A stretch of 19,557 nucleotides of DNA from JBBDXA01 sp040902585 (GTDB lineage Bacteria > Planctomycetota > Phycisphaerae > Phycisphaerales > Phycisphaeraceae): NCBI GenBank assembly GCA_040902585.1, contig JBBDXA010000179.1, positions 1-19,557 on the forward strand, read 5' to 3'. Positions 1 to 6,885 of this stretch are shown piece by piece; the first letter of the stretch is position 1; the number at the start of each line of letters is the position of its first letter. The notes below the pieces were generated by a model. It saw nothing but the letters and a program-made list of their open reading frames with translations, was not told the DNA's origin and did not search any database. The position numbers and the translations under genes are program-made.

Positions 1-21
1 CCCCTCCCTAAGAGGGAGGGG
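1..21. repeat. Perfect 9-bp hairpin at window edge
   Basis: CCCCTCCCT pairs perfectly with AGGGAGGGG around an AAG loop. It may be the terminator of a gene ending to the left of the window. No T tract follows on the plus strand, and the minus-strand side cannot be seen. Function is inferred only. Confidence 0.45.
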
Positions 22-111
22 AATGGATACTCGGCCCCCGGCCCTTTCCCCTTGGCCCTCCTCCTCGGTACACTATCTGAAAGTAAAACCCCCGGCTAAT
101 GGAGTAGCCCC

Positions 112-903
112 ATGAACGCATCACGGATGATCGTCACCGCTTCGGCCCTTCTTCTCACCCTTCTCACCGGCTGCCAGACCGGGCCGCAGGGTCGCAACCA
201 TCCTCAGCTCAAGAGCGCGTACGAAGCGTATCACCGCGGCGATCACACCGCCGCCTACGCCGCCGCCAAACCGCTGGCCGATGCGTACAACGAATCGTCG
301 ATGGAGGCCGCGTACCTCACCGGGCTGTGCGCGTATCAACTCCGCAACAGCGCCGAAGCTGAGCGCTATCTCAACACCGCAGCCCGCGGCAACAACTCCG
401 ATGTCGCCGGCGACTCGCTGGCGATGCTCGGCCGCCTTTACGCCGAGCAGAACCGCCACGAGCGCGCAACCGCTGCTTATCTCTCCGCCTCGCGCCGCCT
501 CGAAGGACAGGACCGCGCCCAGGCGCTATACCAGGCCGGCATCAGTCAGCAGAGCCTGGGCCAGTGGACATACGCCCGCGGCAACCTCATGCTCGCGCGC
601 AGCGCTTCACGCGACGCCTCCTTCATTCAGCGCATCGATCAGCAGCTCAAAGTCGTTGGCTGGACGATCCAGGTCGGCGCGTACTCGCACGTGAGCAACG
701 CACAGGTCGCCGCCCAGGATCTGAACCAGCGCCCGGTCGCGCAGTACGTCGGCGAAACCCGCCTCGTCCCCGCGACGGATGTGGGTGGTAACCAGATCAT
801 TCTCGTGCAGGTCGGCCAGTTCCCCTCCGAAGCCAACGCGACTGCGGCAAGAGGCCGCGTCGGTACGGGAGCCGTGGTCGTGCCGATGATGGCATCGCGA
901 TGA
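112..903 (+). CDS. TPR-like lipoprotein with C-terminal SPOR domain
   Basis: 263 aa. The start is an ATG preceded by GGAG at 101-104 with a 7-nt spacer. The N-terminus is a lipoprotein signal: hydrophobic residues 6-18 and lipobox LLTGC with Cys at 21, so the protein is probably lipid-anchored in the periplasm. Residues about 30-175 are alanine- and tyrosine-rich helical repeats resembling TPR or Sel1 units (AAYLTGLCAYQLRN, AMLGRLYAEQ, ALYQAGISQQSLGQ). Residues about 180-260 match a SPOR domain, starting WTIQVGAYSHVSNA and ending in the IILVQVGQF strand followed by a small-residue helix. SPOR domains bind denuded septal peptidoglycan, so a cell-envelope or division role is likely. The substrate is not deducible. 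The gene converges with the acyltransferase gene across a REP pair. Confidence 0.85.
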   Translation: MNASRMIVTASALLLTLLTGCQTGPQGRNHPQLKSAYEAYHRGDHTAAYAAAKPLADAYNESSMEAAYLTGLCAYQLRNSAEAERYLNTAARGNNSDVAGDSLAMLGRLYAEQNRHERATAAYLSASRRLEGQDRAQALYQAGISQQSLGQWTYARGNLMLARSASRDASFIQRIDQQLKVVGWTIQVGAYSHVSNAQVAAQDLNQRPVAQYVGETRLVPATDVGGNQIILVQVGQFPSEANATAARGRVGTGAVVVPMMASR

Positions 904-906
904 GTA

Positions 907-1028
907 AGCACCATCCCGACAGGGTGGTGCTATTGGCGCATGGATGCCTTTCGCCAGCTTTGCCACCTTCGCCAGCTTCGCCGCAGGAGGTTCGTGCGCT
1001 AACAGCACCACCCTGTCGGGATGGTGCT
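907..1028. repeat. REP-like inverted pair, family A (copy 1)
   Basis: Two 25-bp hairpin units in inverted orientation at 907-931 and 1004-1028 are exact reverse complements. Each unit has arms AGCACCA/TGGTGCT and inner CCC/GGG around GACA, with an unpaired T. They are separated by 72 nt. Homology extends inward: left ATTGGCGCATG resembles the complement of right CGTGCGCTAAC. The spacer contains TCGCCAGCTT twice. The element fills the gap between two convergent genes, where it could end transcription from both sides. A second copy with identical 25-bp arms lies inside mnmA at 19134-19254. Confidence 0.85.
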
Positions 1029-1044
1029 CCCGGTCCCAAAGCCG

Positions 1045-1863
1045 TCACTTGCCCAGATACCCCTTGACCTTCGGCTGCACGAAGTCATCCACTTCCTGCT
1101 GAATCCGGCGAAGCGACTGCTCCAGCTCCGCGCGCTTCGCTTCGATCATGTCGTGATCCGCATCGTTCGGCACATAGATCGGGTCGGTCGTGGTGAACGT
1201 CACCTTCGTGAACAGCCCGGGCAGACGGAAGCGATCCCACGAGCGGAAGCGGCGATAGCGCTTGGCGCACGCGGTCACCACCACGATGGGCCTGCCGGTG
1301 AGTTTGGCCAGGAGAATGATCCCGGGCTTGGCGACATGCAGCGGACCGCGCGGGCCGTCGAGGGCGATGGAGGCATCGACGCCGCCGCGCACCACGTCGA
1401 GCGTGTTGATGAGCGCCTGAATGCCGCCGCGACTGCTGGAGCCGGCCACGGTCATGTAGCCGAAGCCGTTGAGTATGCGCGACAGGATCTGTCCATCCGC
1501 GCTGCGGCTGGTGATGACGCACGTTCCCTTGCCGCGCCAGTAATAGAGAATCGGCAGACACGTGCCGTGCCAGAGCCCGAAGAGCAGCGGCTTGCCTCCG
1601 TCGCGAAAGCTGTCGAAATACTCGTGGGCGATTTCCTGTGGATACAACTGCCCCTTGTACAGGAACTGATGCCGCAGCGTCAGGCCGATGGTCCGGATGA
1701 GCACCCGCCCGAGGAACGACGCCACGGCAATCTTGCACCGCTTCTTGAAGGAAAGCTTCTGCGCGACTTCGGCTGAGGGCAGACTGCGCGGAGCCACCGG
1801 CCGGGCCGGTTCGCTTTCGCCGTTCGCATCGACTTCATCCATCTGTTCGTCCGCGTCAGACAT
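1045..1863 (-). CDS. DUF374 / LPLAT-type lysophospholipid acyltransferase family protein
   Basis: 272 aa from the ATG at 1863. The frame stays open upstream to 1962, but that extension is Arg/Pro-rich and runs into a repeat element, so 1863 is preferred although no strong Shine-Dalgarno site is visible. Family signatures are FGLWHGTCLPILYYW (the WHG histidine corresponds to the acyltransferase catalytic position), then VAGSSSRGGIQAL and IALDGPRGPLHVAKPGIILLA, which is the DUF374 DGPRGP motif. DUF374 proteins belong to the LPLAT superfamily and are linked to membrane lipid or lipid A acylation. The actual acceptor is unknown. Residues 1-20 are acidic and probably disordered, and residues about 35-55 form a short hydrophobic or amphipathic segment that may contact the membrane. 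Confidence 0.85.
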   Translation of the reverse strand: MSDADEQMDEVDANGESEPARPVAPRSLPSAEVAQKLSFKKRCKIAVASFLGRVLIRTIGLTLRHQFLYKGQLYPQEIAHEYFDSFRDGGKPLLFGLWHGTCLPILYYWRGKGTCVITSRSADGQILSRILNGFGYMTVAGSSSRGGIQALINTLDVVRGGVDASIALDGPRGPLHVAKPGIILLAKLTGRPIVVVTACAKRYRRFRSWDRFRLPGLFTKVTFTTTDPIYVPNDADHDMIEAKRAELEQSLRRIQQEVDDFVQPKVKGYLGK

Positions 1864-1907
1864 GGCCAACAATGTAACGACGCAACGCGGAGGACGCAGG
1901 CGGCGCG

Positions 1908-2016
1908 GGGTGCCACGGGTCGCGGAGGCTCTGCGAAGAGACCCGTGCCCGGTGCCCGGCACGCTCGTGACTTCCGCACGGGTCTACTCGGCGAACCTCG
2001 TCGACCCGTGGCACCC
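1908..2016. repeat. Double-hairpin inverted repeat, family C
   Basis: GGGTGCCACGGGTC at 1908-1921 is the exact reverse complement of GACCCGTGGCACCC at 2003-2016. Between them lie a second GACCCGTG (from about 1940) and a second CACGGGTC (from about 1977), so the region can form two adjacent hairpins, each with an 8-bp CACGGGTC/GACCCGTG stem and an 18-nt loop. It sits between the stop of the PVC cytochrome gene and the acyltransferase start. It is BIME-like in layout and unrelated in sequence to the other repeat families here. Confidence 0.75.
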
Positions 2017-2039
2017 GAGCGCCCATTTCAAACGCTGAA

Positions 2040-5000
2040 TCACTTATGCGCCGGCGTTCGCAAAAATTCCAGCAGCGACGCAATCTCCTCCTGCTTCAGA
2101 TGATCGATCAGACCCACCGGCATGATCGAAAGCCCCGATGCGCTCATCGAAAGAATGTTCTTGCGCTGAATGACGTGCCGCTTGCCCTGGAGATCGAGTA
2201 TCTCCACGCTCGTCTGCGTTTCGCTGTCGAGGCGGCCCGCGAAGCCGTCGCCTTCATCGGTCACGATGGTCCACAGTCGGAAGTTGGCTTCGAGCGAACG
2301 GTTGGGATCGACGATCTCCGCGAGAATCTCCTTCGGATCGCGCGTGCCGATGCCCGTGAGCTGCGGGCCGACCTGTCCGCCCGCGCCGTTGAAGATGTGA
2401 CACTGGGCGCAAAGCTGCGTGAAGACCTGCTTGCCCACGTTGATATCGCCCTTCTCTTTCAGGGCCGGGAGCATGCGTTCGAAGACTTTGGTGCGATCCG
2501 GATTCGCCGCCAGGGCATCGAGCTTCGTCGCGGCTGACGCCACCGCCTCATCCTTGCTCGCCTTGAGAATCTGCCAGTCTGAAGCAGTGAGTTCCACGCG
2601 CTGGAATCGCCCCGCCTCGATCAGGCTCAGCAGCGACAAAGTCCAGGGCCCGCGCCGCATCAGGACGGAGACGGCTGTCCGCCGGGCTGCGCCGGTGAAG
2701 TTGCCCCACGCCTTGAGAATCGCAGCGCCCGCATCATCGCGCCGGCTCTCCGCGATGGACAGAATCATCCCATCCGCCAGGGCCTGCGTAGTGTGCGGTT
2801 CGATCTGCTTGAGAATCAAGGCGATCGTGTCCGCCTCATCCGCCAGGCGCACGAGCCTTCTCGCTGCATCCACGCGCTGGGCATCGCCCTGCTTGCGGTC
2901 GGCCACCTGCACGCGCATCGCGTCGATCACAGCCGCGACATCGCCGGAGAAAATATCCCGCTGTCCCCAGCGATCCGCCAGCGTCACCAGTCGATCGCGC
3001 TGACCTTCGGGCAATGCTTTCATCAGGGCGGCGAGTTCAGCCTTGTCCGCATCGCTGAGCGTCGGGGCCTTACCCTGCGGCCAGCCTGACGCCAGCCCGC
3101 CGAGCACGAAGCCCGTGAGATTCTCATCCGCGCCCTTGAGCGATGCGAGCGTGGCGACAACGGATTCGACCGGCGCTCGCTGAGCGTAGTGGCGCGTGAC
3201 AATGCTGATCACTTCGCCGACGCGACCGGTGACAGGCGAGGCGACAGAGCCGCCGGGGGAGACCGGGCCATCGGTCTGCACAAGCTGAAGGTCATCGAAC
3301 CACGCGGTGCCTGTGGACTGGCCCCAGCCGCCGAAGAGACAGTTGATGGCCAGCTTGTTGTTGCCGCCGCTGTTGAAGCTGACCTCGACGCGGGTCCAGT
3401 CGCTGTCACCGGTGACGCCATCGGTCTTGATGCGCGGGTTCTGAAGTTGATGCACGTTGAGCTGCGCCCCGAAGCCGGTGCCTTTGTTCACGCCTTTGGT
3501 TTTGATCCATGCGGAAAGCTGATAGTTCGTGTTGGGCGTGACGTTGACTTCGACCGTCCAGCTCGCATCGGTGCCTTTGGCGGAGACGATCTGAAAAGAC
3601 TTCTTACCGGTGCGTCCGCCGTCAACAACGGTCTGCTCGGCGGAGCCGGCGTAGGTGACTTTGCGCCAACCGGCGGGCTGACCGTTCTCGATCGTTTCAG
3701 CCGAGGGATTGGCGATCAGGTTGGGATAAGTGACTTTCGCTTTGGGCACCACGGGAACATCGACCACCTTGCCGCTGCTCTCCGTGGAGGCGAGCACCGC
3801 GCGAAGGAAGCCGGCATCATGCCGCGCGGCTGCGGAGATCGCCGCATCGCCGATCCATTTATCGCTGCTGTTTTCAGGCCTTTGCAGCATGGCGTAAACC
3901 GCTGCGCCGGCGCGATCCGAAGGCGAGTCCATATCCGCGAGGAATTGCAGGGCGGCCATGCGAACGTGGGCATCACCATCGCCCAGCCGTTCGAGCACAC
4001 CGGCCATGCGATCCGCCGAGCGTGGCCCGGCAAGAATCGCGGCGCGGCGAACGGGCGCGGCCGGATGCTTCAGCGCCGCCGCCAGCGCCAGCGCGGGATC
4101 GCGCGAAGTGCCTTCGAAAGCGCCCAGACCATCAAGCGTCCAGATGGCGTGCATCGCGCCGGGCGTGTTGCCGATGGCGTCGAGGGCTCGCTCCTGTGTA
4201 AGAGCGATGAGCGGCTTAAGAACGGTGTCTTCCATGTCCGCGCGGCTGGCGCGGAAGCGCTCGACAAGCAGACGCTGCGCGGTGAGGCGCGTGTTCATGA
4301 TGTCGGACTTGAGCAGGTTGATGAGATGCTCAGTGGAATGAGAACCGCCCGAGGGGAGGACGAGGCTCCCGCCGACCCGTGCGTTCGTTGCGTTGCCGGT
4401 CGTCCGCGGCTGGGCAGGAGTCTCGCCCCTTCCAAGGCCGTCCCGTGTCGCAGGATTCAGCAGCTTCGCGTCGTACACCAGCCGATAAATCCGCCCATGC
4501 CGCTTGTCGCGCTCCGGCGTTTCGTACGCATTGCCCCTGCCGTTCTTAAAACCCTGCGGCGTCGGGTTGTGCTGCACGATGTAGTTGTACCAGTCAATGA
4601 TCCACACATTCCCGTCCGGCCCGACCTCCGCGACGATCGGCGAAGTCCACTCATCGTCACTGGCAAAAAGATTCGCACTGGTCTTCGCGAGAACATCCGA
4701 ACCCTTGCGCTCGAGCTCGAAAGTAGCAATCAAGTGTCCCGTCGGCTCAGCCACGAAGGCGGCCCGGTTCCAGTACTCGCGCGGATAGTTCCGCGCGGTG
4801 TAGACCGCGTGACCGGCGGCCGCGGTGAACTTGTGATGCTGGTCTACCTGGCGCACCTTGTCCGTCACGGGATAGAAATAGTTGCTGTCCGCGATGGAGT
4901 TGAGCACTGCCGCCGACCACCCGCGGACGGATTCGTAGTAACGATTCGCCAGCGGCATGTACATGCTCGGCGTGCCGTTGGCGGTGGAGCCGACGAGCAG

Positions 5001-6464
5001 GCCGTCTTCGGTGAAGCCCAGGCCCCAGGTGTTGTTGTTGCTCGAACGCAGGAATTCAAGATCGATGCGCTCATCGGAGGATTTGAAATTTGAGATTTGA
5101 AATCGGAAAAAGCCCTGACGGAAGTTGTGCTTCTTCCCGCCGACATCGCCACTATAGCCCGCGTAACCGATCACGCCGTAGATCCAGTTGTCAAAGCCGT
5201 AGCGCAGGTTGCTCGGACCAGCATGCGTGTCGTTCGTGCTGAAGCCGGTGAAGAGCACCCGGCGTTCATCAGCCTTGTCATCCCCATCGGTGTCGCGCAG
5301 GAAGAGCATGTCCGGCGCCTGGGCGATGATCAGGCCGCCGTGAGCGTGAACGATGCTGGTGGGAATGCTCAGCTTGTCGGCGAAGATGGTGAATTTGTCA
5401 GCCTTGCCATCGCCATCGGTGTCTTCGCAGATGCGGATGCGGTCGCGCCCTTCGCCTTCCTTTTGCATCTCGTTGGGATAGTCCACGGTTTCGCTGATCC
5501 ACAGTCTGCCGCGCTCGTCCCACGCCATGCAGATCGGCTTGAGAATCTCCGGGTCGGATGCGAACAGTTCCGCCTTGAAGCCCGGCGGCAGCACCATGTG
5601 CTTCATCGACTGCTGCGGCGACACGGGAAGCTGCATGGTGCGGATCGGCTCGCCCTGCACGCCCCACTTGTCACTGGGCAGATAATTCGGCAGCACCGCC
5701 TCGCGACGCTGGAACGGTTCGACATTCGGCCGATAGGAGATCGGCTTCTGCCCGACGGACCAGCGGATGCCGCGCTCGATCAGCTCGGCAAACGCGGGCT
5801 GCCGCCACGTGCGATGGTCGTGACCCCAGGCTGTGTAAAACACGCGACCCTTGCCCTGCGTGCGGATCCAGGTCCAGGGCTCATCTTTGTTGCCTTCGCG
5901 CCGCGTCTGGAGCACGACGCGGTCCTTCTCGTTGTGCTTCGTATGCACATAGGTCTCGTCCCAGCTTTCAAGAACGGGCAGGGCTTCGACGAGTTCACTT
6001 TTCGCATCGGTAGGCGTGACGCGGAAGATGCCGGTGCCGTGGCGCTGGAACTGAGCGCCGACGAGGTCGATGTACTTCGGTGAATTGAGGAAGCAGTAGG
6101 AAGCGCAGTGAATGGGCACGAAGCCGCCGCCGTTTTCGACGAAGTCGATGAGGGCCTTTTCCTGCTCGGGCTTGATGCTCGTCTGGTTGGCGAAGATGAT
6201 CAGGCCGTCGTACTTGGCGAGGGTTTCCTTGCTCAGGGCGGCGAGGTCTTCGGTGTAGGTGATATCGATGCCGCGCTCTTTGAGAACGGGCACGAGTTCC
6301 TGGGCGCGGGCGAAGGGCTGATGATGGCCGCGATCGCCGAGGAAGAGCATGCGGATGGGCGCGGGGGCGCTGGGGGCGGGGTCGGCGGCGAGCAAGGGCG
6401 ATGCGATTGCCAACATCACAATGGCGATGGCAAAGGTCCACCATGAAAGAGTCCTGCGTTGCAT
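2040..6464 (-). CDS. Secreted ThuA / PVC-type propeller dehydrogenase / HEAT / cytochrome c fusion protein
   Basis: 1474 aa from the ATG at 6464, which has GGAGA at 6471-6475 and a 6-nt spacer. The longer frame to 6551 lacks this and would bury the signal peptide. A Sec signal peptide (about 1-26, ending SPLLAA) is followed by a ThuA domain (about 37-250, FLGDRGHHQPF to YTAWGHDHRTW), a PVC-type membrane-bound dehydrogenase propeller (about 290-670), HEAT-like repeats (about 710-880), a jelly-roll carbohydrate-binding-like module (about 913-1045, NLIANPSAETIENGQ to AWFDDLQLV) and a PVC-type cytochrome c domain with CAQCH at 1352-1356 and a candidate axial Met at 1448 (SIMPVGL). It is probably an envelope redox enzyme in carbohydrate breakdown; the substrate is unknown. 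Two in-frame repeat-derived inserts are listed separately. The oxidoreductase gene upstream is a common partner. Confidence 0.9.
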   Translation of the reverse strand: MQRRTLSWWTFAIAIVMLAIASPLLAADPAPSAPAPIRMLFLGDRGHHQPFARAQELVPVLKERGIDITYTEDLAALSKETLAKYDGLIIFANQTSIKPEQEKALIDFVENGGGFVPIHCASYCFLNSPKYIDLVGAQFQRHGTGIFRVTPTDAKSELVEALPVLESWDETYVHTKHNEKDRVVLQTRREGNKDEPWTWIRTQGKGRVFYTAWGHDHRTWRQPAFAELIERGIRWSVGQKPISYRPNVEPFQRREAVLPNYLPSDKWGVQGEPIRTMQLPVSPQQSMKHMVLPPGFKAELFASDPEILKPICMAWDERGRLWISETVDYPNEMQKEGEGRDRIRICEDTDGDGKADKFTIFADKLSIPTSIVHAHGGLIIAQAPDMLFLRDTDGDDKADERRVLFTGFSTNDTHAGPSNLRYGFDNWIYGVIGYAGYSGDVGGKKHNFRQGFFRFQISNFKSSDERIDLEFLRSSNNNTWGLGFTEDGLLVGSTANGTPSMYMPLANRYYESVRGWSAAVLNSIADSNYFYPVTDKVRQVDQHHKFTAAAGHAVYTARNYPREYWNRAAFVAEPTGHLIATFELERKGSDVLAKTSANLFASDDEWTSPIVAEVGPDGNVWIIDWYNYIVQHNPTPQGFKNGRGNAYETPERDKRHGRIYRLVYDAKLLNPATRDGLGRGETPAQPRTTGNATNARVGGSLVLPSGGSHSTEHLINLLKSDIMNTRLTAQRLLVERFRASRADMEDTVLKPLIALTQERALDAIGNTPGAMHAIWTLDGLGAFEGTSRDPALALAAALKHPAAPVRRAAILAGPRSADRMAGVLERLGDGDAHVRMAALQFLADMDSPSDRAGAAVYAMLQRPENSSDKWIGDAAISAAARHDAGFLRAVLASTESSGKVVDVPVVPKAKVTYPNLIANPSAETIENGQPAGWRKVTYAGSAEQTVVDGGRTGKKSFQIVSAKGTDASWTVEVNVTPNTNYQLSAWIKTKGVNKGTGFGAQLNVHQLQNPRIKTDGVTGDSDWTRVEVSFNSGGNNKLAINCLFGGWGQSTGTAWFDDLQLVQTDGPVSPGGSVASPVTGRVGEVISIVTRHYAQRAPVESVVATLASLKGADENLTGFVLGGLASGWPQGKAPTLSDADKAELAALMKALPEGQRDRLVTLADRWGQRDIFSGDVAAVIDAMRVQVADRKQGDAQRVDAARRLVRLADEADTIALILKQIEPHTTQALADGMILSIAESRRDDAGAAILKAWGNFTGAARRTAVSVLMRRGPWTLSLLSLIEAGRFQRVELTASDWQILKASKDEAVASAATKLDALAANPDRTKVFERMLPALKEKGDINVGKQVFTQLCAQCHIFNGAGGQVGPQLTGIGTRDPKEILAEIVDPNRSLEANFRLWTIVTDEGDGFAGRLDSETQTSVEILDLQGKRHVIQRKNILSMSASGLSIMPVGLIDHLKQEEIASLLEFLRTPAHK
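4352..4430. repeat. Inverted repeat inside the PVC cytochrome CDS
   Basis: AGGGGAGGACGAGGCTCCCG begins at 4352 and its approximate reverse complement, GGGCAGGAGTCTCGCCCCT, lies at 4412-4430. The arms differ by a few substitutions and a 3-nt gap. The segment encodes roughly residues 672-709, rich in Gly, Thr, Pro and Ser, between the end of the propeller (YDAKLLNPATRDG) and the first HEAT repeat (HLINLLKSD). In related proteins, as I recall them, these two domains are joined more directly. It looks like an in-frame palindromic insertion of about 100 bp. Confidence 0.55.
5081..5103. repeat. AT-rich direct repeat inside the PVC cytochrome CDS
   Basis: ATTTGAAAT occurs at 5081-5089 and 5095-5103, separated by TTGAG, as an isolated AT-rich patch in a GC-rich gene. 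It encodes FQISNFK on the minus strand within the propeller, where the family usually runs from FRF through a short turn to LEFLRS. ISNFK-type peptides from such repeats recur in environmental bacterial proteins, so this is probably a small in-frame repeat insertion. Confidence 0.6.
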
Positions 6465-6480
6465 GAAGCGTCTCCGGTCA

Positions 6481-6499
6481 GGCGTGAATGATCCACGCC
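6481..6499. promoter_or_regulatory. Hairpin in the leader just upstream of the ThuA/PVC ribosome binding site
   Basis: GGCGTG (6481-6486) pairs with CACGCC (6494-6499) around a 7-nt loop. On the minus strand the hairpin ends 5 nt before the GGAGA Shine-Dalgarno site at 6471-6475. It may be a weak terminator of the DUF433 gene or a leader structure that affects translation. No U tract follows. Confidence 0.3.
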
Positions 6500-6576
6500 G
6501 TCTGATTGAGTTCAACGAATCGGTTGGATTCAAGGGCAGTGACGATGTCATTCACCATCGACAAGAAACTTCATGA

Positions 6577-6804
6577 TCACAGCGCCTCAAGCCGTTTGAC
6601 CTGAGTGAGATGCGCTCCGTACGCCAAAGCAGCGAGGATGTCATCGCGTTCCAGGTCTTCATAGTCCGCGAGGATTTCCTGCGTGGTCATGCCGCCGCTT
6701 AACTGTTCGAGAATCATCTGAACGGGATAGCGCAGGCCGCGGATACAGGGCTTGCCGTGGCATATTTGTGGATCGATCGTGATGCGATTCTTCAGGCTGC
6801 TCAT
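6577..6804 (-). CDS. DUF433 family protein (VapB-type antitoxin-like), solitary
   Basis: 75 aa. The sequence matches the DUF433 pattern closely: RITIDPQICHGKPCIRGLRY near the N-terminus, then a winged-helix-like SGGMTTQEILADYEDLERDDILAALAY. DUF433 proteins are small helix-turn-helix proteins that usually sit upstream of a DUF5615 PIN-like toxin and are thought to act as antitoxins. No DUF5615-like ORF is found on either side here: the next gene downstream, after 112 nt, is the PVC cytochrome gene, and the 81 nt upstream hold a REP. It may be an orphan antitoxin or a regulator of its neighbour. The ATG at 6804 has no strong ribosome binding site. Confidence 0.8.
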   Translation of the reverse strand: MSSLKNRITIDPQICHGKPCIRGLRYPVQMILEQLSGGMTTQEILADYEDLERDDILAALAYGAHLTQVKRLEAL

Positions 6805-6846
6805 GGTGTCATTTCAAGTAGACAGACGATCATAGCGCCGCCGTTG

Positions 6847-6883
6847 CCGCGGGTGCGCCTTCGGCGCTACCGTTAATCCGCGG
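6847..6883 (-). repeat. Single REP of the RAYT-linked family B
   Basis: Read on the minus strand, it has CCGCGG, then a TTAACGGTAGC head, then the hairpin GCGCC-GAA-GGCGC and CCCGCGG. The head and hairpin match the REPs flanking the RAYT gene (TTAGCGGTAGC, GCACC-GACA-GGTGC), with A:T stem pairs replaced by G:C. The GTAG tetranucleotide directly 5' of the hairpin is conserved. It begins 2 bp after the stop of the oxidoreductase gene. Confidence 0.7.
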
Positions 6884-6885
6884 CC

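Noticed and set aside
3189..5093. 634-aa ORF on the plus strand
   Set aside because: It is wholly antisense to the PVC cytochrome gene. It is Arg/Gly/Ala-rich with no recognisable domain, a normal shadow in high-GC DNA.
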